Shown here: positions 1 to 7,835 of the stretch, piece after piece
How positions within the stretch are numbered: position 1 is the stretch's first letter
How the letters are laid out: each line of letters starts with the position of its first letter
Virus record (IMG/VR): IMGVR_UViG_3300047558_000266
Span: 1-43,468 of that record
DNA length: 43,468 bases
Origin: a virus
Reading direction: 5' to 3' (one strand)
Made by a program: the position numbers and the translations under genes
Notes under the pieces: generated by a model
The model's input: the letters and a program-made list of their open reading frames with translations, nothing else
Database searches by the model: none
Told to the model about the DNA's origin: nothing

Positions 1-221
1 GTGGAGGCGGTGGCGGTGGTGGAGACTACGGCGTAGGTGCTGGTGCAAATGGTGGAGGTTCTGGTGGATCTCGTGTTTCATACAGCCCTTATGGTAGAAA
101 TGGTTCTGCTGGTGTTAATGGCACAGGCGGCGGTGGCGGAGGTGCTTCAGATGGAGCAACATCTGGCGTTGGTGGCTCAGGAACCTGTTTAATTACATAC
201 TACGTAAAAGAGACGGTCTAG
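1..221 (+). CDS. Glycine-rich tail fibre/adhesin protein, C-terminal end (partial)
   Basis: Open from the left edge in the frame whose codons start at position 3, ending at TAG 219-221, so only about 72 C-terminal residues are visible. They are dominated by Gly runs with scattered Ser, Asn and Ala, and finish with the non-repetitive segment GTCLITYYVKETV. Gly-rich tips of this kind occur at the ends of phage fibres and adhesins such as the T-even gp38 group, where polyglycine loops form a receptor-binding tip. Placement in front of other adhesin-like genes supports a virion surface role. The start and upstream domains are outside the window, so the family cannot be fixed. Confidence 0.7.
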   Translation, partial: GGGGGGGDYGVGAGANGGGSGGSRVSYSPYGRNGSAGVNGTGGGGGGASDGATSGVGGSGTCLITYYVKETV

Positions 222-222
222 T

Positions 223-630
223 ATGTACGCCGTAATAGAAGACAATAACATTGTCGCATACGGCACAGTAGAGCAAATTCTCAATGTATCTATTGGTGAG
301 GCTGGAATTGATAAAGATTTCTTGAAGAAGAATAATCTTGTAGAAGCAATCACAAAAATTGATTACGATTCAGATACAGAAAAGATTGTATTTACAGAGC
401 CATACATTAAAGATAAAAAAGTTTATTCAGTAAAAAAAGAAAAGCTTTCTAAGGAAGAGATTAAAGCTAATGTGGAAGCACACGTAGACTTTGAACTTCT
501 TTCAATGGAGGGCAGAAAAGACAAGGCTGCTAAAGATTACATTAAAGCCTTGCAGACTATTAAAGATAAGGCAGAAACTTTCTCGAAGATTGATTGGCCA
601 ACCAAGCCAATGGAGGATAAGACAGAATAA
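223..630 (+). CDS. Possible tail fibre assembly/chaperone-like protein
   Basis: 135 residues, starting one base after the preceding fibre gene's stop, without a clear ribosome binding site, so probably translated by reinitiation. The N-terminus (MYAVIEDNNIVAYGT) reads as a short beta segment. The middle and C-terminus are Lys/Glu-rich and helical, ending near DWPTKP. Small proteins of this size, with a Lys-rich helix and a terminal W-P-x-K-P motif, directly after a fibre gene resemble phage fibre-assembly proteins, which help fold or attach the fibre. The assignment rests on position and general shape, not on a diagnostic motif. The stop overlaps the next start as TAATG. Confidence 0.5.
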   Translation: MYAVIEDNNIVAYGTVEQILNVSIGEAGIDKDFLKKNNLVEAITKIDYDSDTEKIVFTEPYIKDKKVYSVKKEKLSKEEIKANVEAHVDFELLSMEGRKDKAAKDYIKALQTIKDKAETFSKIDWPTKPMEDKTE

Positions 631-1358
631 TGTTAGGTAACCAGCGTTCAATTTTTAGAAGAAACCGTTTTACTCAAAAAGGTTTACAGCTTTGGGTAGA
701 TGGAGCACTTCCAGGAACAATTACAAAAGATGGTTCAAACAAAGTCTCGCTTTGGAAAGATAAGACTATTAATGCAAGAAACTTTGCACAGCCAACATCA
801 GCACAGCAACCAACATATCTTCCAACAGGTATTAATGGTCTAGGTGCAGTCTATTTTGATGGTGCAGCATTTAATATGCCGTTTTCAGATCAGACACTTG
901 GCTATATTTCAGGTGGATCATTTACAATTGCATATGTTGCTACAAAGACAGCAGGAACTTCAAATCAGTTTGTAATTGGCGGACAAGGAACAGGAACAAG
1001 AAACAACCTTATTCTTGGGTACGTATCTGCTAATACATATAAGTTTGGTCTTGGAAACGACGACATGAACGCTATTGTTAACGTAGTTAACGCAGGTGTT
1101 CCAGAACTTTATTTAGTAACATTTGATTCTTCTACATTTGAAAGAAGAACTCGCAGAAATGCAGCAGATGAAGCACTTGGTGCAGCAGCTGGAACTATTT
1201 CTGGAATGACTGGACAATCACTTGGAAAGTATCTTTCAGCATATGGAAACTTTGCACTAGGTGAACTTTTAATTTATAACAGAGTTTTGACTGCATCTGA
1301 AATCTCAGGTGTTGAGCGTGACCTAATGTCAAAATGGTCAATTGCATACGGTAGCTAG
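630..1358 (+). CDS. LamG-like (concanavalin A-like) virion adhesin
   Basis: 242 residues, start ATG overlapping the upstream stop (TAATG). After a basic N-terminus (about residues 1-17), residues 18-240 have the pattern of a LamG/concanavalin A-like jelly roll: an opening GLQLWVDG, a buried 'VYFDGAAF' strand, SFTIAYVATKT, and the typical closing GELLIYNRVLTASEISGVE followed by a helix. These domains bind carbohydrate or protein ligands and are common in phage tail and head decorations. The basic N-terminal segment could anchor it to the particle. Role inferred: binding host-surface glycans. The alternative is an inert structural decoration. No catalytic residues of glycanases were recognised. 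Confidence 0.72.
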   Translation: MLGNQRSIFRRNRFTQKGLQLWVDGALPGTITKDGSNKVSLWKDKTINARNFAQPTSAQQPTYLPTGINGLGAVYFDGAAFNMPFSDQTLGYISGGSFTIAYVATKTAGTSNQFVIGGQGTGTRNNLILGYVSANTYKFGLGNDDMNAIVNVVNAGVPELYLVTFDSSTFERRTRRNAADEALGAAAGTISGMTGQSLGKYLSAYGNFALGELLIYNRVLTASEISGVERDLMSKWSIAYGS

Positions 1359-1366
1359 GAGAAACA

Positions 1367-1729
1367 GTGACTGTAACAACAGCAACAACTTATGTACCAG
1401 CACGTTTTGGTGACCCAACAACATTAACAACAACACCAATCAACGTGTATACATTTGATCAAGTTTCTATTTTGAAGCAGTTGCTTGTTGCTAATATTTT
1501 TAATGGACTTCTAACCTTCTCGCTTTACCTTGTCCCATCAGGTGAAGTTCTTCGTGATAAATATAAGATTTTTGGTGATGTCCAGGTTGATGCTAATACA
1601 GTTCTTACAATTGATTTAAATCAAGTTACTTATCCAGGTGAAACAATTTATGCTTCTGCTAACGTAGCGAATGGATTAAACTTTATCCTATCTGGAGTGG
1701 AAATCTTTAACCCACCAGTAGTTGAATAA
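1367..1729 (+). CDS. Small all-beta phage structural protein
   Basis: 120 residues starting at GTG with AGGAG at 1357-1361, 5 nt upstream; the Shine-Dalgarno overlaps the TAG of the preceding gene. The sequence is almost entirely predicted beta strand, with the order 'LLVAN', 'FSLYLVPSGE', 'TIDLNQVTYPGETIYA' and a final LSGVEIF. This matches a layout I recognise from many small phage beta-sandwich proteins (strands ending LVPSGG, then DLxxxLxxGD, then SGVEI), usually annotated as hypothetical or tail-associated. It sits between two adhesin genes, so an adaptor or decoration role in a fibre complex is reasonable. No enzymatic motif is visible. Confidence 0.6.
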   Translation: MTVTTATTYVPARFGDPTTLTTTPINVYTFDQVSILKQLLVANIFNGLLTFSLYLVPSGEVLRDKYKIFGDVQVDANTVLTIDLNQVTYPGETIYASANVANGLNFILSGVEIFNPPVVE

Positions 1730-1744
1730 GGATAGGGATGCCAT

Positions 1745-4033
1745 ATGGCTATCAAACAATATGGAAATGTTCTTAATACCTTAAATATAAAATCTAAAAA
1801 TATATTTAATTGGAATGTTAATTACTACGATAAATATGGAAGAGTTAACTTTAATTCAAAAAGTGGACATTCATATATTACAAGATCTTTGTCTGTAGCT
1901 ACATCAACAGGATCTCTTCAAGGATATCTTCCTTCTGTTAAAAATATTGATTATGACACAGCTTCTCTTATTTTAAGAAATTCTGGATTTACTCCAGCAC
2001 CAACATACAACTATACTAACAATATAGCTTTTCAACAGTATAATGCTTCTGGTGGATATGTTATCACTCAGTCTCCAGCACCTTCATCATCTTCTGGTCA
2101 ACTTGTTCAGTTTGGTAGTTCTATTCAGCTAGACGTTCTTTTATACACATCCGTTCCAATTACAACAACCACAGTTCCAAATGCACCATTTTGGTCAAAT
2201 GCAACTTCTTCAGATTCTTCAGTAACCCTCACATTCGTTACACCAGCTAATGGGGGATCTCCTATAACACGATATGAATATTCTATTACAAACGGTGCAA
2301 CTTGGATTTCAGTAAATCTACCAGTAAATAATACTTTTACTGTTTCTGGATTAACAAATAATATTGCTTATACATTTTATATTAGAGCAGTAAACTCAGT
2401 TGGAAATTCCGCATCTTCTTCTGGAGTTACCAAATCACCAACATCTGGTTCTGGTGGGGGAACAGTTACAGTTCCAGGTGCCCCTACGTTTACAACTTCA
2501 TTCGTTACAAATACATCTTTTAGAATTAATCTAACGCCACCATCTAATAACGGTGGATCTGAAATTATTAGATACCAGCACACTCTTGATAATGGAGTTA
2601 CATGGACAAATGATTTTACAAATACTGGACCAATTACAGTATCTGGTCTTAATCCAGGACAGACATATCAGGTTTCTTTACGTGCAGTAAACTCTGCTGG
2701 ATCAGGTGCAGCCGCAGCAACACAATCTTTAATTACAACACAAGTAGTTCCAGATTTAGTTGGACTAGCACTTAATACAGCAAAAACAGTTATTACATCT
2801 TCTGGTTATGTTTACGGAGAAGGAACAGCTAACGCTTCAAATAACCAATACTATTTAGATTTTTCTGGCGGTCTAGTTAATGCACAGTCTCCAGTTGCTG
2901 GAGAGGCTTTGTCTGGAGGCGGAACTATAAGATTAGACTACACAGTCTACCTTGCAGCACCATCATATGGAACAGTTCCAAATGTAATTGGTCTTTCTTA
3001 TTCAGAAGCTATTACAAGAATTCAACAGGCTGGTTATTCTAATATTCAGCAAATTACAACTTCAGAAATTAATAAAACCTATGGTCAGGTTTATGCTCAA
3101 TCTCCTGCAGCAGGAACAGCATCCCTTGTTAATCAGTTAATTACTATAACCTATTCCAACTATACTGGTTCATTAGCAATTCCAACAAATTCTGTTTTGC
3201 CAACAGTAACTGGAGACAACCTATATGTCGGTGCTAGATTTAATGTGGTTCCAGGTACATGGACAGATAGCCCAACATCCTACAACTATCAATGGGTTGA
3301 CTCAAATGGAAATAATTTTTTAAGTGCTACATCAGCAACATATATTGCAAATTCTACAGCTGTTTCAAGATCGATTGGAGTTAAGCTTGCCGCAACAAAT
3401 GCTGCTGGAACATCTAGCTATATAACCTCTTCAAACTTTTTGGGACCAATAAAAGCATTAAGTAAGCCAACAGATATTCAGTATGCTGCTACCGCCGCAA
3501 GAACAGCAAATTCTATTTCAGTTACTTGGTCTGGTGGAGATTCTCCATTCTACTTTGTTGGTATTTATAAGCCAGGAACACAGTCATATGTTGCTACTAA
3601 AATTGTTACAACTCAATCTACATCATTTACTGGTCTTGCAGCAGCAAATAATTACTACATCCAGATATTTGGAAACAATAATAATGAATATACTGCTGAC
3701 TCAATAACAAGTGCAGTCTTATCAACTTTATTTTCAGCTCAACCTATTACTCCAGTTTTAAATACTGCAGCAAAATCTGGAACAAATATTAATTTTACAG
3801 CAACTCGTGGAGCAAATAGTGCAAGACTTAGAATGCAATTAGAAAATATTGCTGGCGGTGTAGTTAGTGGAACAACATACCAGGACTATGGTTTGGATCT
3901 AACTCAATCTAATATATCTGGAGCATTCAATATTACTGGAGTTTCAGCTGGTAACTACAAGTTGGTTGCCTATGGGTACAATGAAGATTATGGTCTATCA
4001 GCATCTGGATCGGCGTTAGATATTACGATATAA
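1745..4033 (+). CDS. Multidomain adhesin with PASTA, fibronectin III and Ig-like domains
   Basis: 762 residues, with GGATAGGG upstream of the ATG. Domains in order: unique N-terminus 1-58; divergent PASTA about 60-131, opening YLPSVKNIDYDTAS; Fn3 about 143-228; Fn3 about 242-332, each closing in the typical RAVNS strand; PASTA about 334-402 (VPDLVGLALNTAKTVI); PASTA about 410-475 (VPNVIGLSYSEAITRI); Ig-like about 484-570 with the NYQW core; Fn3-like about 573-660; a final beta domain to 762. PASTA domains in bacterial kinases and penicillin-binding proteins bind cell-wall muropeptides, so this protein may bring the virion to peptidoglycan of a Gram-positive cell. That function is inferred from domains only. 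Confidence 0.78.
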   Translation: MAIKQYGNVLNTLNIKSKNIFNWNVNYYDKYGRVNFNSKSGHSYITRSLSVATSTGSLQGYLPSVKNIDYDTASLILRNSGFTPAPTYNYTNNIAFQQYNASGGYVITQSPAPSSSSGQLVQFGSSIQLDVLLYTSVPITTTTVPNAPFWSNATSSDSSVTLTFVTPANGGSPITRYEYSITNGATWISVNLPVNNTFTVSGLTNNIAYTFYIRAVNSVGNSASSSGVTKSPTSGSGGGTVTVPGAPTFTTSFVTNTSFRINLTPPSNNGGSEIIRYQHTLDNGVTWTNDFTNTGPITVSGLNPGQTYQVSLRAVNSAGSGAAAATQSLITTQVVPDLVGLALNTAKTVITSSGYVYGEGTANASNNQYYLDFSGGLVNAQSPVAGEALSGGGTIRLDYTVYLAAPSYGTVPNVIGLSYSEAITRIQQAGYSNIQQITTSEINKTYGQVYAQSPAAGTASLVNQLITITYSNYTGSLAIPTNSVLPTVTGDNLYVGARFNVVPGTWTDSPTSYNYQWVDSNGNNFLSATSATYIANSTAVSRSIGVKLAATNAAGTSSYITSSNFLGPIKALSKPTDIQYAATAARTANSISVTWSGGDSPFYFVGIYKPGTQSYVATKIVTTQSTSFTGLAAANNYYIQIFGNNNNEYTADSITSAVLSTLFSAQPITPVLNTAAKSGTNINFTATRGANSARLRMQLENIAGGVVSGTTYQDYGLDLTQSNISGAFNITGVSAGNYKLVAYGYNEDYGLSASGSALDITI

Positions 4034-4042
4034 TGGAGTTAT

Positions 4043-5791
4043 ATGTCTTACTACCTTGATGTAATAAAAGATAATCCAATAGCATTTTTGCCATTGGATG
4101 AGTCTGCATTTACATCAGCAAATGATATTTCTGGTTGCGGAAATCATGGATCTTATAATGGAACATTTTCAAATAAAATTATGCCTTTAATTTATGGCGG
4201 ATCTAATGCTACAAAAATTACATCAGACTCATACATTCAGTATTCAATAGCAAATGATTATGCTGGTAACACAAGTTCTGGAGGACTTGCTTTAAAGCAA
4301 TATTCAGACAATGATTTTTCATTAGAAATTTGGTTTAAGCCAAATATAGCTTCTTCAAATCTAGTAACTTTGCTTGCAGATGAAGCAAATTCAATAGGAC
4401 TGTTCTATAAGCAAGGTTCAATTATATTTAAAGTTCAATCAGAAGAGATTTTTTATAAGCTTTCTTTTTCAAAAAAAGCAATGCATATCGTTGCCAAATA
4501 CTCAGTTAATTCTATAGAGCTTTATGTTGACGGTAACCTGGTTAAATCAAAACCTCTTACATCATTTAGGTTTACAAATGCATCTGTTTTATTTAAATCT
4601 GGACCAACAAGTGGATCAGATACATTTTTGATAGATGCTCCAGCCATATATAGATATGGCTTAAATAAAAATAAAATTAAAGCACATCACATTTCTGGAC
4701 TCAGACATATAAATCCAATTCAAGTTGTTTCTCCAGATAACGGACTGCTTGTGCCATTAACTGGACAAACTCTTACACCAATATTTAAATATGAATATGA
4801 TACTGAAAAGAAATGGAAAGCCATTATAAATGATTCAGTTTATTATGATTCTGCAAACGCATTTATTTCTTTTCCACAAACAGTAGAATCTCAAGCAGCC
4901 ACATTTAATGGATATGACATTATTAATATTCCAAATTCAATTGATATATTTTCATCTAAAGTTGAATGGCGAGGGGATAATGGAGTTTCTGTTTTTACAA
5001 GTATTGACGGAACTACTTATGAAGAATGCACCAATGGGTCATATATTCCACAATTTAGCAAAGAGCTTTTAAATGTTTCATCTCAGCTTTACATTAAGGT
5101 GTCTATGTCAAGTTCAGACACATCCGTAGACTTGCCAAGACTTTCAATGCTTAACTTTTATTTTTATTCAGACAAAAAGTTATATGCCCAAAATTATGGA
5201 TGCTCCGCAGATTCCAATAAAGAATATGATATTTCTTTATTTAATTATCCAGTATTATTAAGACATCCAAATGTTGGTGTAAAAACAATTGGCACTGGCG
5301 GGTTTGATGTAGCAATTGATCAAGAAATTAAATCAATTGAATTTATGTTTACTCCATCTACTACAGATAACAATATTGTATTTTATTCTGCAGAGTCAGG
5401 AATTTATCCAGAGACTAAATTTGGATGGAACGGGACTGGAACCCTTAAAACCAATATATCTAAAGTTTATTTAAATGGGCAAGATGTTACATCTTCAAAC
5501 TTTAAGAATCAGTTGTCCGTAGGAGAGCCTCACCACATAGTACTTACATTTACAGATGTAATTAAAAACACATTCCAATTTAACTACCTGTCTTCCTCTA
5601 ATTATGGCCCTTCCTGTAACTATCATAATTTAGGCCTGTATTTAGAAGAGCTTGTTGGATCTAAGGTATTAGAGCATTATAACCTGTATGTAGGAAGACC
5701 TTCATATATGGCAGAAGATTCGTCATTCTCCTTGACAGAATCAACAGTTAAGTACTATAATAATGAATGGATAGTTGTATCTAGCAACTAA
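4043..5791 (+). CDS. Large LamG-like adhesin with two jelly-roll regions
   Basis: 582 residues. The N-terminal opening DVIKDNPIAFLPLDESA, then DISGCGNHGSYNG, 'DNDFSLEIWFKPNI' and 'IELYVDGNLVKSK' are strong marks of a LamG/concanavalin A-like domain at about 6-215. A central beta region (about 215-400) includes a 'VEWRGDNGVSVFTSIDGTTYEEC' type sandwich. A second lectin-like unit spans about 405-565 (SIEFMFTPST, 'YLNGQDVTS', 'HIVLTF'). It is probably a virion-surface glycan-binding protein. A TATAAT at 4029-4034 overlaps the previous stop and would start transcription within two bases of this ATG, but that may be coincidence. No hydrolase motif seen. Confidence 0.72.
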   Translation: MSYYLDVIKDNPIAFLPLDESAFTSANDISGCGNHGSYNGTFSNKIMPLIYGGSNATKITSDSYIQYSIANDYAGNTSSGGLALKQYSDNDFSLEIWFKPNIASSNLVTLLADEANSIGLFYKQGSIIFKVQSEEIFYKLSFSKKAMHIVAKYSVNSIELYVDGNLVKSKPLTSFRFTNASVLFKSGPTSGSDTFLIDAPAIYRYGLNKNKIKAHHISGLRHINPIQVVSPDNGLLVPLTGQTLTPIFKYEYDTEKKWKAIINDSVYYDSANAFISFPQTVESQAATFNGYDIINIPNSIDIFSSKVEWRGDNGVSVFTSIDGTTYEECTNGSYIPQFSKELLNVSSQLYIKVSMSSSDTSVDLPRLSMLNFYFYSDKKLYAQNYGCSADSNKEYDISLFNYPVLLRHPNVGVKTIGTGGFDVAIDQEIKSIEFMFTPSTTDNNIVFYSAESGIYPETKFGWNGTGTLKTNISKVYLNGQDVTSSNFKNQLSVGEPHHIVLTFTDVIKNTFQFNYLSSSNYGPSCNYHNLGLYLEELVGSKVLEHYNLYVGRPSYMAEDSSFSLTESTVKYYNNEWIVVSSN

Positions 5792-5794
5792 TTC

Positions 5795-5811
5795 TGTCAC
5801 TCTTGGTGACA
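5795..5811. other. Small inverted repeat upstream of the head operon
   Basis: TGTCAC and GTGACA flank a five-base TCTTG loop just after the adhesin operon. The stem is only six pairs and no T-run follows on the + strand, so it is a weak terminator candidate. It could equally be a protein-binding dyad ahead of the promoter at 5837-5845. Confidence 0.3.
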
Positions 5812-5836
5812 AAATATGGCCTTATGTGCTTAGAAA

Positions 5837-5845
5837 TGGTAAAAT
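5837..5845 (+). promoter_or_regulatory. Extended -10 promoter for a probably leaderless head operon
   Basis: TG-G-TAAAAT, an extended -10 element with no convincing -35. Six bases separate the hexamer from the ATG at 5852, so transcription is expected to start at or next to that A. There is no Shine-Dalgarno before the ATG. The element is nearly the same as the one before 24963 (18 of 21 aligned bases identical up to and including the ATG). Confidence 0.55.
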
Positions 5846-5851
5846 AAAACA

Positions 5852-6187
5852 ATGGATATTAAAAGAACCAATTCTCAATTTATCGAAGAGACCACCTTGG
5901 GCTTGTATGTCTGGGAAATGCCAGATGGCCGATGGGTTGGCGATGATGATGGTAACTTTATGACTATCCAAGCTTTTAAGGGCGACAAGGTAAAGATGGA
6001 TATGCTTGCAAGAGCAGTTCGTGGATATGGAATTGATCAAGGTCAACCACTATTCCTTTCAGGTCGTAGAAAAGTAACTGATGAAGAATTTGAAGAACAG
6101 CAGGCAAGATTAAAATGGGGACTTGTACCAGATAAGTATGATATGGGTGTCTATAAAGAAGATAAGGCAAAGGGCTTGATTATATGA
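5852..6187 (+). CDS. Conserved-looking protein before the portal, function unknown
   Basis: 111 residues. The start ATG lies exactly where transcription from the TGGTAAAAT promoter should begin, and no ribosome binding site is present, so translation is probably leaderless. The N-terminal half has beta features with a tight acidic turn (PDGRWVGDDDGN). The C-terminal half is charged and helical (DEEFEEQQARLKWG). No enzyme motif, membrane segment or metal site. It overlaps the portal gene by four bases (ATGA), so the two are translationally coupled and it probably belongs to head or packaging assembly. I do not recognise the family. Confidence 0.6.
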   Translation: MDIKRTNSQFIEETTLGLYVWEMPDGRWVGDDDGNFMTIQAFKGDKVKMDMLARAVRGYGIDQGQPLFLSGRRKVTDEEFEEQQARLKWGLVPDKYDMGVYKEDKAKGLII

Positions 6188-7779
6188 CAAAAGTTGTTTA
6201 TGAAGAAGATAGCGATGTTATTGACAATGATGTTCGTGTCAGCACATATGCAGATATGGTCAGATTTAGTAAAGCTCAAGAGGTAACAACAACAGATCCA
6301 TTTTCCGTTGATGCAGAAGAACTAAAGAAGTTCTCTGGAATGTCTCCAGCATTCAGACGCAAACTTGGAAGAGAATTGTCAAAAGCATTTACTGGTCAAG
6401 ATGGGGCACAAACACAGCAGAGCCTTCTTGCACAGGCTATTACTGGATATGCTTTATTAGATGTAATTGAACCAACATACAACATGGAGTATCTATCTAG
6501 ACTTTATGAAATTTCAACATATAATTATTCTGCTTGTAATGCAAAGACATCAAATATTGTTGGCCTTGGACACACATTTATGGAAACAAGAAAAACAAAA
6601 GATGCCCTTGATGGAATTACAGATGAAAAGCAATTAGATCGTGCACGTAGAAAGCTTACAAAATTAAAACAAGATTTAGATGATTGGTTGGATCAGTGTA
6701 ATGATGAAGACACTTTTACAGAAACTCTTATTAAAGTATGGACCGACTATGAGGCTACTGGTAATGGGTACCTCGAAGTCGGTAGAACGGTCCGTGGAGA
6801 CATTGGATACATAGGACATATCCCGTCAAAGACAATGCGTGTACGCCGCCTTAGAGACGGTTTTATCCAGCTTCTATATGGCAAGATTGTTTTCTTTAGA
6901 AACTTTGGTGATCAAGAAACTCCTAATCCAGTAATGGGTGGAAGCGATAGACCAAATGAAATTATTCATATTAAAAAGTACACACCAGTAAATCAGTATT
7001 ATGGGGTCCCAGATATTATTGCTGCCCAAAATTCTTTGGCTGGAAATGAATTTGCTGCTAAGTATAACCTAGACTACTTTGAAAATAAGGCGGTCCCAAG
7101 ATACATCATTACAGCAAAGGGAGCAAAGCTTTCACCAGAGTCAGAAAGAAAGCTTCTTGAATTTTTCCAGGTAGGACTAAAGGGCAAGAACCATAGATCT
7201 CTTTACATTCCTCTTCCAGCAGACACACCAGAGTCTAAGGTTGAATTTAAGATGGAACCAATTGAGGCTGGAGTCCAGGAAGGCTCATTTGACAAATATC
7301 GTAAATCAAATAGAGACGAAATCCTATTGGCTCACCGTGTACCAATTAATAAAATTGGAACTCCAGAAGGAGTTAATTTAGCCGTAGCCCGTGATGCTGA
7401 TAAGACATTTAAAGAGCAGGTTTGCCGTCCAGCACAGGACAGACTTGAAAAGAAATTAAATAGAATTATTGAAGAGAAGACAGATGCATTGGTAATTAAA
7501 TTCAATGAATTAAGTCTTACAGATGAAGATACTCAGTCTAAGATTGACGAAAGATATCTTCGCATGCAGGTTATTGTGCCTAACGAAGTCCGCATCCGCA
7601 AGGGAATGATTCCTCTTGAAGGCGGAGACGAAGTGGTTAAATTAAAACCAGACCAGGCAGCTGAGCAAACTGCTCAAGCTGGAAAGACAAGAGCAAGAGA
7701 TGGCGAAAGAGCTGCCAATTCTACAGATAATGCTGGGGAAGGCAGAAATGCTAAAGGCGATGGAAGAAAAACTCCATAA
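6184..7779 (+). CDS. Portal protein
   Basis: 531 residues, start overlapping the upstream stop (ATGA). It forms the dodecameric channel at the capsid vertex through which DNA is packaged and ejected. Visible marks of the PBSX/HK97-type portal group: the 'MEYLSRLYEISTYN' opening of the core, 'TGNGYLEVGRTVRGDIGYIGHIP', then 'EIIHIKKYTPVNQYYGVPDI', a characteristic motif (P-x-E-x-I-H, YYGVPD), followed by the long clip/stem region with FFQVGLKGKN. The C-terminus, about 480-531, is a low-complexity Lys/Glu/Ala/Gly tail. Length is normal for the family. It is followed by a protease/scaffold gene and then the capsid gene, the standard order. Confidence 0.93.
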   Translation: MTKVVYEEDSDVIDNDVRVSTYADMVRFSKAQEVTTTDPFSVDAEELKKFSGMSPAFRRKLGRELSKAFTGQDGAQTQQSLLAQAITGYALLDVIEPTYNMEYLSRLYEISTYNYSACNAKTSNIVGLGHTFMETRKTKDALDGITDEKQLDRARRKLTKLKQDLDDWLDQCNDEDTFTETLIKVWTDYEATGNGYLEVGRTVRGDIGYIGHIPSKTMRVRRLRDGFIQLLYGKIVFFRNFGDQETPNPVMGGSDRPNEIIHIKKYTPVNQYYGVPDIIAAQNSLAGNEFAAKYNLDYFENKAVPRYIITAKGAKLSPESERKLLEFFQVGLKGKNHRSLYIPLPADTPESKVEFKMEPIEAGVQEGSFDKYRKSNRDEILLAHRVPINKIGTPEGVNLAVARDADKTFKEQVCRPAQDRLEKKLNRIIEEKTDALVIKFNELSLTDEDTQSKIDERYLRMQVIVPNEVRIRKGMIPLEGGDEVVKLKPDQAAEQTAQAGKTRARDGERAANSTDNAGEGRNAKGDGRKTP

Positions 7780-7797
7780 TTTTTAGTCAATTGATAT

Positions 7798-7826
7798 TTG
7801 CCTTTTTAAGCACAGGTTGATAAACT
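7798..7826 (+). promoter_or_regulatory. Promoter for protease/scaffold and capsid genes
   Basis: TTGCCT (7798-7803), a 17-base spacer, and TAAACT (7821-7826) preceded by TGA, giving an extended -10. The expected start is near 7833, three bases before the ATG at 7836, and no Shine-Dalgarno is present, so the transcript would be leaderless or nearly so. The -10 matches consensus in four of six positions, so confidence is moderate. Confidence 0.42.
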
Positions 7827-7835
7827 TTATACAAT

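Noticed and set aside
1-200. GGN-type repeat at the left edge as a non-coding repeat array
   Set aside because: It is explained by the glycine codons of the open fibre frame ending at 221.
3483-3707. Leu/Gln-rich + strand open frame inside the PASTA/Fn3 gene
   Set aside because: Alternative frame of a repeat-rich beta protein; low complexity and no start signal.
5795-5811. TGTCAC/GTGACA hairpin as a firm terminator
   Set aside because: Six-pair stem and no T-run; kept only as a weak inverted repeat.
5775-5963. 62-codon + strand open frame across the 5852 gene start
   Set aside because: Overlaps two better genes, no ribosome binding site, and its sequence has no domain-like pattern.
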